Assembly: GCF_900111175.1 (NCBI RefSeq)
Contig: NZ_FOGI01000001.1
Location: 186,001-250,000, forward strand
DNA: 64,000 bases
Source: Actinokineospora terrae
Lineage (GTDB): Bacteria; Actinomycetota; Actinomycetes; Mycobacteriales; Pseudonocardiaceae
Direction of reading: 5' to 3'
This document shows positions 7,718-15,543 of this stretch, one piece after another (positions within the stretch are counted from its first letter, which is position 1; every line of letters begins with the position of its first letter). The position numbers were made by a program, and so were the translations under genes. The notes under the pieces were generated by a model, which saw only the letters and a program-made list of their open reading frames with translations, was not told the origin of the DNA and made no database searches.

Positions 7718-8580
7718 TGTTCACTTCCGGCCCGCCCGGACCGCCGGTCGGGACCGCCCGGCTGGTCTCCGCGCACGCCAGGGTGTTCGCGGAGACCTCG
7801 CCCACGGCGCTGGACCCGGCGTTGCGGCCGTTCCTCGCCGACCTGGTGCGCCCGTACGGCAACACCCTGCGGGAAGACCTGTTGACCGAGGGCGTCGGCC
7901 ACTCGTTCGGCGAGATGGCGGAGGCCATGCTGCCCGCGGCTGTCGGGCCGGACGAGCCGGTCGACCTGCTGGTGCTCGCGTTCGCCATGCACGACCTGCG
8001 GCTGGGCCGGGCGACGGCCTGCTACCTCAGCGACCAGTGCCCCGGCACGCCGATGGCGTTCGCGGTGTGCGACCAGGGCAGCGGCGCTGCCTTCACCGCG
8101 CTGCGGCTCACCGAGTCGTACCTGGGCTCGGGGGCGTGCGAGCGCGCGTTGGTGGTCGTTGTGGAGCAATCCGCGTTGCACTACGAACTCGGTGAGCCCG
8201 CGCCGATCCCGGACCGGCACACGGGAGTCGTCCTCCGCTTGGAGGGCAACGGAAATCCCCTCCGCGTCGGACAGCACACCGGTGTCGACGCCCAGCGCGT
8301 CGCCCGTCTGCTGCGCGAGGACGTGGACCGGCTCGGGCGGCAGGCGACCGTGATCGCCTCGTCCAGGTTGGCCGAGGCGGCGCCAGGCGTGGCCGACGTG
8401 ATCGCCGACGCGGGACAGCCCTACACCGGGATCTGGTGGGAGCTGGCCGAAGGCGGCCACGACGGCCTCGTGGTGCTCGCCGACTACGAGCCGTCCCTCG
8501 GGCTGCTCTGCGCGGCCACTGTGGACCTCTCGACCGTCGATCATTCCGCTGTGGACTCGACAGCGGTCGCGGTGGCATGA
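7717..8580 (+). CDS. degenerate KAS-like partner protein
   Basis: 287 residues of weak thiolase-fold character. The segment DQGSGAAFTAL aligns with the nucleophile elbow QACATGLLAL of the neighbouring KAS III-like enzyme, with Ser where the Cys should be, and the C-terminal His/Asn motifs are not recognisable. That pattern suggests a non-catalytic partner, as chain-length factors are for ketosynthases, or an acyltransferase using another residue. It is translationally coupled to carrier protein 2 (TGATG) and to the phosphopantetheinyl transferase (ATGA). The family is not firmly recognised. Confidence 0.55.
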   Translation: MFTSGPPGPPVGTARLVSAHARVFAETSPTALDPALRPFLADLVRPYGNTLREDLLTEGVGHSFGEMAEAMLPAAVGPDEPVDLLVLAFAMHDLRLGRATACYLSDQCPGTPMAFAVCDQGSGAAFTALRLTESYLGSGACERALVVVVEQSALHYELGEPAPIPDRHTGVVLRLEGNGNPLRVGQHTGVDAQRVARLLREDVDRLGRQATVIASSRLAEAAPGVADVIADAGQPYTGIWWELAEGGHDGLVVLADYEPSLGLLCAATVDLSTVDHSAVDSTAVAVA

Positions 8581-9239
8581 TGGACGACGTCGACGTCTGG
8601 TTGGTTGATTCCGTTCTCCCGCAAGAGGTCCTCGACGAGCTGCACGGCTACCTCGACGAGGGCGAGCGGGAACGGGCGGCGGGATCGCACCCCGCGCGGC
8701 GGCGCGAGTTCATCGCCGCGCACGGGGCGGCCAGGGTGCTGACCGGGCGGGCGCTCGGGATCGCGCCGGGCGCGGTGCGCTGGCGGATCGGGCGGCACGG
8801 CAAGCCCGAGGTCGACGGCGTGCGGGTCAGCCTGTCGCGGTCCGAGGGGATGGCGATGGTCGCCTGCACCCCCCGGCGCGCGATCGGCGTCGACCTGCAA
8901 TGGATCGACGGGGGACTGGACGTGGCGCGGGCCGCGGCCAGGTACTACCCGGGGGACGAGGCCAGGCACGTGGCCGAGTGCCCACCACCGCACCGACCGG
9001 CGCGCTTCACCGGGCTGCTGGCCCGCAAGGAGGCGTGCGTGAAAGCCGCGGGCGGGCGGCTGTTCCCCGGTCTGCGGCTCCCGGTGCGCGACCGCGGTGT
9101 GGTCCACCAGGCGGACGGGCCGTACCGGGTGCGGGACCTGCCCGCGCCGACCGGCTACGCGGCGGCGGTGGCGCTGGCGGGCGAGGACGACTACCTGGTG
9201 CGAGAGCACCACTGGCCAGGACAGGGAGTGGCGCCATGA
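8577..9239 (+). CDS. 4'-phosphopantetheinyl transferase, Sfp type
   Basis: 220-residue enzyme that moves phosphopantetheine from CoA to carrier-protein serines. The two hallmark motifs are present: GVDLQ (for GIDIE, Mg2+ site) and ARKEACVKA (WxxKEAxxKA). An upstream GRHGKPEV matches the usual G(R/K)xxKP motif. The start codon overlaps the previous stop (ATGA) and the stop overlaps the next start (ATGA). It presumably activates both carrier proteins in this cluster. The Gln in place of the motif Glu is a small oddity. Confidence 0.9.
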   Translation: MMDDVDVWLVDSVLPQEVLDELHGYLDEGERERAAGSHPARRREFIAAHGAARVLTGRALGIAPGAVRWRIGRHGKPEVDGVRVSLSRSEGMAMVACTPRRAIGVDLQWIDGGLDVARAAARYYPGDEARHVAECPPPHRPARFTGLLARKEACVKAAGGRLFPGLRLPVRDRGVVHQADGPYRVRDLPAPTGYAAAVALAGEDDYLVREHHWPGQGVAP

Positions 9240-10123
9240 GTTCGGGACTGGGTGCGGGTCTGCCGCTGGGGACCGGGGTTCCCGGCGTGTTCTTGTCGCC
9301 GCCGGGCTTCGAGCGGGTCATCGGGCTGCTGCGCGACGGGATCGCCGCGCTGGCCGCCGACGAGCCGTTCCACCGGCTGGTGATCCCGCCGGTGATCTCC
9401 CGGGCGACCATCGAGCGCGCGGGCTACGTCGCCGCGTTCCCGAACCTGCTGGGCACCGTGCACGGCTACGGGGGCACGCCGAACGGGTGGGCCAGGCTGA
9501 AACCACTGGTGGAGCAGGGTGGTGAGTGGCACGCCCAGCAGCAGATCGGCGACCTGGTGCTGTTGCCCGCCGCGTGCTACCCGGTCTACGCGGCGCTGGA
9601 GGGCAAGGCTCTCGACGAGCCGGCGAAGGTGACCGTCGAGGCGTCGTGCTTCCGGCAGGAGGCGACCAGCGAGCCGGGCCGGATGCGGTCGTTCCGGATG
9701 CTGGAGCTGGTCACCGTCGCCACCGACGAGCACTGCCTGAAGTGGCGCGCGGCCCGGCTGGAGCAGGTCGAGGGCTGGTTCACCGAGCTGGGTCTGGCCG
9801 TGTCGGTCGAGGTGGCCGACGACCCGTTCTTCGGTCCCGGCCGCAAGGTCTACCAAGCGGCGCAACGGATGCAGGAGCTCAAGTGGGAGCTGCGCGTCCC
9901 GGTCGCCGACGGCACCGTCCAGGCGGTCGCGTCGGCCAACTACCACAAGGAGCACTTCGGCGACACCTTCGGCATCACCGCCGGTGGCGAGCCCGCGAAC
10001 ACCTCGTGTGTCGCGTTCGGACTGGAGCGGCTGGCGATGGCGCTGATCACCCGGCACGGTGAGGATTCCACGCAGTGGCCCGCGGACGTCCTGGCCGCGT
10101 TGGGCGGTGGTCGCCGTGCCTGA
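9236..10123 (+). CDS. aaRS-like amino acid:[carrier protein] ligase
   Basis: 295-residue stand-alone catalytic core of a class II aminoacyl-tRNA synthetase, like the Bradyrhizobium Bll0957 family related to archaeal-type SerRS, which loads glycine or alanine on carrier proteins instead of tRNA. Candidate zinc ligands Cys114 (AACYPV), Glu142 (FRQEAT) and Cys258 (TSCVAF) fit the Cys-Glu-Cys set of that family. Motif 2 appears as CFRQEATSEPGRMRSFRM and motif 3 as GLERLAMAL. There is no tRNA-binding extension. It sits in an operon with a carrier protein and a phosphopantetheinyl transferase, the context expected for aminoacyl-carrier-protein synthesis. Which amino acid and which carrier protein are unknown. 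Confidence 0.85.
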   Translation: MSSGLGAGLPLGTGVPGVFLSPPGFERVIGLLRDGIAALAADEPFHRLVIPPVISRATIERAGYVAAFPNLLGTVHGYGGTPNGWARLKPLVEQGGEWHAQQQIGDLVLLPAACYPVYAALEGKALDEPAKVTVEASCFRQEATSEPGRMRSFRMLELVTVATDEHCLKWRAARLEQVEGWFTELGLAVSVEVADDPFFGPGRKVYQAAQRMQELKWELRVPVADGTVQAVASANYHKEHFGDTFGITAGGEPANTSCVAFGLERLAMALITRHGEDSTQWPADVLAALGGGRRA

Positions 10124-11180
10124 GGGTGTCGTCGCTCCCGTCAAGGTCGCCGAGGGGCTGGAGGTCGCCGGGATCACCGCGGTGCCCACCAGCGTTACGG
10201 TTCCCGTCGCCGTCGCTGACTCCGTCGAGCTGTACCGGACCATGCGGTTCATCCGCCGGTTCGAGGAACGCGCCATCGACCTGGTGCGCGCCGGGGAGAT
10301 CTTCAGCGGCATCCACCCGTGCATCGGGCAGGAAGCTGTCGCCGCGGGCGCTTGCGCGGCGCTCGACCCGGGTGACATCGTCTTGTCCAGCCACCGCGGC
10401 CACGGACACCTGCTGGCGAAGGGGACCGACCCGAGCCGCCTGATGGCGGAGATGGCGGGCAGGGTCACCGGGATCGACAAGGGCCGGGGCGGCTCGTTCC
10501 ACCCGTCCGACTTCACCGCGGGCGTCTACAATTCGACCGGCACGGTCGGCCACGGCGCGGGCATCGCCGCGGGAATCGCCTGGGCCGCAGCGAAAGCGGG
10601 CGACCCGAAGGTCGTGCTGAGCTTCTTCGGCGACGGCGCCGTCACCCAGGGCGCGTTGTTGGAGGGATTCAACCTCGCGGCCCTGTGGCGGCTCCCGGTG
10701 GTGTATGTTTGTGAGAACAACCGTTACGCCACAACGCTTCCGGTGGAGGCGGCGGTGGCCGGGACGATCACCGGCCGTGGCGAGGCGTTCGGCATCCCGT
10801 CGTCGGTCGTGGACGGTCAGGACGCCGAGGTGGTGCACGCGGCGGTCGCGGAGGCGGTCGAGCGGGCCCGCCGCGGCGGCGGACCGTCCCTGCTGGAGAT
10901 GCGGACCTACCGCTACCACGGCCACCACACCTTCGAGATGCTGGTCCGCCTCCGCTACCGCGAGCAGGCCGAGATCGACAGCTGGAAGGAGCGCGACCCG
11001 CTCGACATCCAGGCCACCAGGGTCGCCGAGGCCGACCGCGCGCGGATCGACGCGCAGGTGGAGCTCGAGCTGGACGAGGTCGTCCGGTTCGCTGTGGACA
11101 GTCCACGGCCGGACCCGGCCGACGCCACGGACCACTACCACGCCGACGGTTTCCGACCGAGACCGGGCGTCTCGCTGTAG
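10116..11180 (+). CDS. 2-oxoacid dehydrogenase E1 alpha (ThDP-dependent)
   Basis: About 354 residues, similar to pyruvate or branched-chain 2-oxoacid dehydrogenase E1 alpha. The thiamine-diphosphate motif is GDGAVTQGALLEGFN followed by ENNRYA; the HRGHGH and YRYHGHH segments are also family-typical. GTG at 10116 is chosen; it overlaps the ligase end, and GTG at 10107 is possible. E1 alpha/beta decarboxylates a 2-oxoacid and passes the acyl group to a lipoyl or other acceptor. No E2 or E3 gene is nearby. In phenylglycine pathways PglB/PglC are such a pair; here 4-hydroxybenzoylformate derived from hydroxymandelate is a conceivable substrate, by inference only. Confidence 0.88.
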   Translation: MPEGVVAPVKVAEGLEVAGITAVPTSVTVPVAVADSVELYRTMRFIRRFEERAIDLVRAGEIFSGIHPCIGQEAVAAGACAALDPGDIVLSSHRGHGHLLAKGTDPSRLMAEMAGRVTGIDKGRGGSFHPSDFTAGVYNSTGTVGHGAGIAAGIAWAAAKAGDPKVVLSFFGDGAVTQGALLEGFNLAALWRLPVVYVCENNRYATTLPVEAAVAGTITGRGEAFGIPSSVVDGQDAEVVHAAVAEAVERARRGGGPSLLEMRTYRYHGHHTFEMLVRLRYREQAEIDSWKERDPLDIQATRVAEADRARIDAQVELELDEVVRFAVDSPRPDPADATDHYHADGFRPRPGVSL

Positions 11181-11195
11181 GGAAGGGGGTGCGCC

Positions 11196-12173
11196 ATGCC
11201 CAAACTGTCCTACCTCAAGGCCCTCAACCGGGCGCTCGGCGACGAGATGGACCGCGACGAGTCGGTCTTCGTGCTAGGCGAGGACGTGAACTTCGCGCTC
11301 ACCAACATCACCGCCGGGTTCCTCAAGCGCTACGGCCCGGACCGCGTGGTCGAGGTCCCGCTGACCGAGCAGGGGTTCACCAACTTCGCCACCGGCGCGG
11401 CGATGGCCGGGCGCAGGCCGGTGATCGAGTTCCAGATCCCGTTCCTGCTGCTGCTGGTGTTCGAGCAGATCACCAACCAGGCCAACAAGTTCCTGATGAT
11501 GAGCGGCGGGCAGCGCAGCGTGCCGGTCACCTACCTGATGCCCGCCGCGGGGTGGCGGGCCGGGTGGGGCGCGCAGCACTCCGACCAGCCCTACAGCCTG
11601 TTCGCGCACATGGGCGTCAAGACCGTCCTGCCCGCGACCCCGACCGACGCCTACGGGCTGCTGACCACCGCGATCCGCGACGACGACCCGGTCGTGTTCT
11701 TCGGGCCGCTGGCCTCGCTCGGCGTCCGCGAGATCGTCGAGTACGCCGACCTGGCACCGATCCCGCTGGGCAGCGGCCGGGTCCACCGCGCCGGGACCGA
11801 CGTCACCGTGGTCGCCCTCGGGCACCTGGTGCACGAGGCGCTCGCGGTGGCCGAGGAGCTGGCCGACGAGGCGTCGGTCGAGGTGTGGGACCCGCGCTCG
11901 GTGTACCCGTTCGACTGGACCGGGCTGGCCGAGTCCGTCGCCCGCACCGGGCGGCTGGTGGTGTTCGACGACTCCAACCGCGCCTGCGGCATGGGCGCGG
12001 AGATCCTCGCCACCGCGGCCGAGGAGATGCGGCTGGTGGCCCCGCCCAAGCGCGTGACCAGGCCGGACGGCGCCATCGTCGGCGCGGTCCCCGAGCTGGA
12101 CGTGGCGCTGCAGCCCACCAAGGCGCAGCTGGCGGAGGCCGTGCGCACGGTGCTCAAGAGCACGGGCTGGTGA
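11196..12173 (+). CDS. 2-oxoacid dehydrogenase E1 beta
   Basis: 325 residues, the usual E1 beta length. N-terminal SYLKALNRALGDEMDRD, then FVLGEDV, EVPLTEQGF and a transketolase C-terminal domain starting near residue 200 (GTDVTVVALGHLV) are characteristic. It partners E1 alpha 15 bases upstream to form the alpha2beta2 enzyme. A GGGAAGGGGG ribosome site precedes the ATG. Like E1 alpha it has no E2/E3 companions in the window, so the acyl group may go directly to a carrier protein, to the primary-metabolism E2, or form an acyloin. Confidence 0.9.
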   Translation: MPKLSYLKALNRALGDEMDRDESVFVLGEDVNFALTNITAGFLKRYGPDRVVEVPLTEQGFTNFATGAAMAGRRPVIEFQIPFLLLLVFEQITNQANKFLMMSGGQRSVPVTYLMPAAGWRAGWGAQHSDQPYSLFAHMGVKTVLPATPTDAYGLLTTAIRDDDPVVFFGPLASLGVREIVEYADLAPIPLGSGRVHRAGTDVTVVALGHLVHEALAVAEELADEASVEVWDPRSVYPFDWTGLAESVARTGRLVVFDDSNRACGMGAEILATAAEEMRLVAPPKRVTRPDGAIVGAVPELDVALQPTKAQLAEAVRTVLKSTGW

Positions 12174-12175
12174 TC

Positions 12176-13594
12176 ATGCGAGTGGAACGCGTCCCCGTTC
12201 CGTTCGACGGCGACGGCAGCGGCGAGGCCGAGCTGACCTGGGGTCAGATCGGGATCTGGCAGGCCATCGCCCGCTCGGGCGAGTCCAGGACCATGGGCGG
12301 GCTCACGCCGCTGCCGCCCGGGGTCACCGTCGAGCAGGTCGTGGCCACGCTGCGGTCGGTCGTCGGCAGGCACCAGGCGCTGCGCACCCGGCTGGTGTTC
12401 ACCGACGGCAGGCCGCGGCAGAGCCTGGTCGCCTCCGGCGAGGTCGTGCTGGAGGTGGTCGACGCGACCGGGTCCGACCCGGCCGCGGTGGCCGCCGCCG
12501 TGCAGGAGCGCTACGCGAGCGTGCCGTTCGACTACGAGCACGAGTTCCCGGTGCGGATGGCCGTGGTCCGCGCCGAGGGGGCGATCACCCACATGGTGGC
12601 GGTGTACCTGCACCTGGCGATGGACGCCGGTGGGCTGGAGGTGCTGATCCGGGAGCTGGCCAGTGACCCGGCGACGCTGCCGCCGGTCACCGCCGTGCAG
12701 CCGCTGGAGCAGGCCCGCGCCCAGCAACAACCCGCCGCGCTGCGCCAGTCGGCCGCCTCGCTGCGCTACCTCGAACACGTGCTGCGGACGGTGTCGCCAC
12801 TGCGCTTCGGCGAGCCGTCGGAGCCGCGGGACCCGACCTACCGGATGATCCGCTACCGCTCGCCCGCCACCCGGCTGGCGGTGGACGCGGTCGCCAGGCG
12901 CGCCGGGATCAGCACCTCGCCGGTACTGCTGGCCTGCTTCGCGGTCGCGCTGGCCAGGGCCGGGGCGAGCAACCCGGTGCTGGCGATGCTGATGGTGAGC
13001 AACCGGTTCCGGCCGGGGTTCGCCGAGTCGGTGAGCACGATCGTGCAGATCAGCCCCTACCTGATCGACGTCGCAGGCATCACCCTCGGCGAGGCGGTCG
13101 GGCGGGCCGCGCGCAGCACCATGAACGCCTACAAGCACGCCTACTACGACCCGGACGCCCAGGACGAGGTGGTCGACCAGGTCGTCGCCGACCGGGGCGA
13201 GCCGATCGACTTCTCCTGCTTCTTCAACGACCGCCGCGCCGCCGACCGGGCGCCCGCGGCGGGCCAGGAGCCCACGGCGGACGTGCTGGCCTCGGCGCTG
13301 CCGCGGTCGTCGGCGCACTGGGAGGACGAGCCGGGCATGCCGCGGCAGAAGCTCTACCTGCACGTCGACGACGACCAGGGGTCCGCGTCGAGCCCGGCTG
13401 CCATCGAGCTGACCATGTCGGTGGACACCCGCTACTTCACCGCCGCCGAGACCGAGGCCGTCGTGCGCGGCATCGAGTCGGTGGCGGTGCGCACCGCGCT
13501 CGACCCGGACACGCCCACCGGCGTGCGGGGCGGGCCCAGGCTCCCGGCCACAGCGGTGGTCGGGGCGGACACTGGCGAGGGAGGTGCCCGATGA
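12176..13594 (+). CDS. free-standing condensation-domain-like protein 2
   Basis: 472-residue paralogue of the protein at 5108: same ELTWGQ start, TMGGLTPLPPGVTVEQV, GRHQALRTR and SNRFRPGF segments. The HHxxxD motif reads LHLAMDA: first His changed to Leu, second His and Asp kept. The start is 2 bases after the E1 beta stop. It closes the nine-gene operon; its stop overlaps a five-residue open frame (see 13591) and hairpins follow. Two divergent paralogues in one operon suggest two different acyl/aminoacyl transfers in the same pathway, or a heterodimer. Confidence 0.75.
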   Translation: MRVERVPVPFDGDGSGEAELTWGQIGIWQAIARSGESRTMGGLTPLPPGVTVEQVVATLRSVVGRHQALRTRLVFTDGRPRQSLVASGEVVLEVVDATGSDPAAVAAAVQERYASVPFDYEHEFPVRMAVVRAEGAITHMVAVYLHLAMDAGGLEVLIRELASDPATLPPVTAVQPLEQARAQQQPAALRQSAASLRYLEHVLRTVSPLRFGEPSEPRDPTYRMIRYRSPATRLAVDAVARRAGISTSPVLLACFAVALARAGASNPVLAMLMVSNRFRPGFAESVSTIVQISPYLIDVAGITLGEAVGRAARSTMNAYKHAYYDPDAQDEVVDQVVADRGEPIDFSCFFNDRRAADRAPAAGQEPTADVLASALPRSSAHWEDEPGMPRQKLYLHVDDDQGSASSPAAIELTMSVDTRYFTAAETEAVVRGIESVAVRTALDPDTPTGVRGGPRLPATAVVGADTGEGGAR

Positions 13595-13608
13595 TCGAGA
13601 TCAAGTGA
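13591..13608 (+). other. five-codon open frame MIEIK, probable gene remnant
   Basis: ATG at 13591 overlaps the preceding stop (ATGA), as true operon partners do here, but the frame stops after MIEIK. The same first residues (MIEVK) begin the ABC ATPase at 3481. It may be the stump of a deleted coupled gene or a coincidence; a functional peptide is unlikely. Confidence 0.35.
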
Positions 13609-13609
13609 A

Positions 13610-13625
13610 CCGCGCGGTAGCGCGG
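13610..13625 (+). terminator. first hairpin after the main operon
   Basis: Perfect 6-bp GC stem (CCGCGC / GCGCGG) with a GGTA loop, immediately after the last stop and followed by GGGGCCTTTCC. A short, moderate terminator candidate, backed by a stronger hairpin 28 bases on. Confidence 0.5.
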
Positions 13626-13652
13626 GGGCCTTTCCGCGCTCACTGAACGCCC

Positions 13653-13693
13653 AGGGTGCGGGGGCGGGTCGTTGGTGGACCCGCCCCCGCACC
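13653..13693. terminator. strong 17-bp hairpin separating the main operon from the nitrite genes
   Basis: Perfect 17-bp inverted repeat (13653-13669 and 13677-13693) with a 7-base loop, wholly GC-rich and without a T-tract. It ends 21 bases before the ATG of the CreE-like gene, so besides ending the upstream transcript it could lie in that gene's leader. Confidence 0.7.
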
Positions 13694-13714
13694 CACGCAA
13701 CCCGGGAAGTTCGC

Positions 13715-15535
13715 ATGCACAGGTTTGGCCCGGTCCGGCAGGTCTGCGTCATCGGCGCGGGCCCGCGCGGCCTCAGCGTCGTCGAGCGGTTGTGCGCCAA
13801 CGCCGTGCAGCCAGTGGTCGTGCACGTCGTCGACCCGCACGTCGGGAGCGGCGGCCGGGTGTGGTCCACGAGCCAGCCCGCGTCGCTGCTGATGAACACG
13901 ATCGCCTGCCAGGTGTCGATGTTCACCGACGCCACGGTGGACTGCGGCGGCCCAATCCGGCCTGGACCGAGCCTCTACGAGTGGGCGGTCAGCGGGCAGG
14001 CACCCGCGGACGAGGCCGCCTTGCTGACCCCGAACTCTTACCCCACGCGGGCGTTCTACGGGCACTACCTGGACTGGTTCCTCGACCATGTCCGGCAATC
14101 GGCGCCACCGTATGTCGAGGTCCGGTTGCACCGTCTTACCGCTGTCGCGGTCGATGACTTCCCTGACGGCAGCCAGTGCGTGACGTTGTCCGATGGCACC
14201 GCGCTTACCGATCTGTCCTCCGTGGTGTTGGCGCAGGGACATGTGGACATGCCTCTTGGCGCGGTCGAGGCTCGGTTGTCCGACTTCGCTGACGCGCGTG
14301 GGCTTGGTTATGTGCCGCCGGGCAATCCGTCCGAGGTGGACCTGTCAGCGATCATGCCCGGCGAGGTCGTCGCGGTGCGTGGCATGGGCCTGGCGTTCTT
14401 CGACTACCTCGCGCTACTTACCGGCGACCGCGGCGGGCAATTCAAGGAGCGCGCTGACGGGTCCTTGGCCTATGTGCCGTCGGGTCGAGAGCCGGTGATC
14501 GTCACCGGGTCGCGGCGCGGGGTGCCATACCACGCGCGCGGGGAGAACGAGAAGGGCGCGTTCGGGCGGCACGAGCCGGTGTTCCTGACTGCTGACGTGA
14601 TCGCGGAGTTGCGCTCTAGGCCTACCGTGTCCTTCCGGGACGACATCTGGCCGTTGGTCGCGCGCGAGGTCGAGCTTGTGTACTACCGGACCCTGCTGGG
14701 GGATGAGTTCGCGGCCCGGTTCATCGCGGGGGAGCCCGGGGTGGTCGAGGAGTCCGGGGTCGAGCCGTGGGACTGGGCGGCGGTGTCGAACCCGGATGGT
14801 GGGCGGCGGTTCGCCTCACCGGCGGAGTTCGAGGACTGGCTGCTGGAACTGCTGCGGGCGGACGTGCCGGGTGGGAACGTCACCGATCCCGTCAAGGCCG
14901 CCCTGGACGTGTTGCGGGACATGCGCAACGAGATCCGACTCGCGGTCGACCACGGTGGCATCACCGGCTCGTCTTATCGCAACGACCTCGACGGCTGGTA
15001 CACCCCGCTCAACGCCTACCTGTCGATCGGACCACCCGCGCATCGAGTGGCCGAACTGATCGCGTTGATCGAAGCCGAGGTCGTGCGGGTAGTGGGGCCG
15101 GGCATGCGGGTAGACCTAGCCGACCGAGGTTTCCTGGTCAGCTCACCTCGGGTCGGGGGCTCCGCGGTGATGTGCACGACGCTGGTGGAGGCACGGCTAC
15201 CGGAGGTCGACATCCGGCTGACGACCGACTCTCTTATCGCGTCCATGCTCGAACGGGGCGACTGCGTCCCCTACCACATACCGGATCCGTGTGGCGCGGT
15301 CGAGACAGGCGGGCTTGCCGTGACCCCCCGCCCATACCGGCTGTTGCGCGCGGACGGCACGCCCCACCCCAGCCGATTCGGATACGGTGTCCCTACCGAG
15401 TCGGTGCACTGGGTCACCGCGGCGGGGATCCGCCCTGGGGTGAACTCGGTGATCCTGGCCGACGCGGACGCCATCGCCAGGGCGGCGTTGGCGGCGACCA
15501 GCACCGCGCGGCCCCCGGTCGCGCGGCCGGCCTGA
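13715..15535 (+). CDS. CreE-like flavin N-monooxygenase (nitrosuccinate synthase candidate)
   Basis: 606-residue protein of the FAD-NAD(P)-binding (PF13454-like) family. The N-terminal dinucleotide site is VCVIGAGPRGLSVVERL, followed by SGGRVW and LLMNTIACQVSMF; a second Rossmann-like motif VRGMGLAFFDYL lies near residue 220. CreE, FzmM and relatives of this family and size oxidise the amine of L-aspartate to nitrosuccinate. The assignment rests on fold family, length and the immediately following CreD-like lyase 8 bases away. Codon third positions are laxer than in neighbouring operons (many CTT, TTG, GGT), hinting at a separate origin. Another N-hydroxylase or Baeyer-Villiger-like activity is possible. 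Confidence 0.72.
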   Translation: MHRFGPVRQVCVIGAGPRGLSVVERLCANAVQPVVVHVVDPHVGSGGRVWSTSQPASLLMNTIACQVSMFTDATVDCGGPIRPGPSLYEWAVSGQAPADEAALLTPNSYPTRAFYGHYLDWFLDHVRQSAPPYVEVRLHRLTAVAVDDFPDGSQCVTLSDGTALTDLSSVVLAQGHVDMPLGAVEARLSDFADARGLGYVPPGNPSEVDLSAIMPGEVVAVRGMGLAFFDYLALLTGDRGGQFKERADGSLAYVPSGREPVIVTGSRRGVPYHARGENEKGAFGRHEPVFLTADVIAELRSRPTVSFRDDIWPLVAREVELVYYRTLLGDEFAARFIAGEPGVVEESGVEPWDWAAVSNPDGGRRFASPAEFEDWLLELLRADVPGGNVTDPVKAALDVLRDMRNEIRLAVDHGGITGSSYRNDLDGWYTPLNAYLSIGPPAHRVAELIALIEAEVVRVVGPGMRVDLADRGFLVSSPRVGGSAVMCTTLVEARLPEVDIRLTTDSLIASMLERGDCVPYHIPDPCGAVETGGLAVTPRPYRLLRADGTPHPSRFGYGVPTESVHWVTAAGIRPGVNSVILADADAIARAALAATSTARPPVARPA

Positions 15536-15543
15536 GGAGCTGC

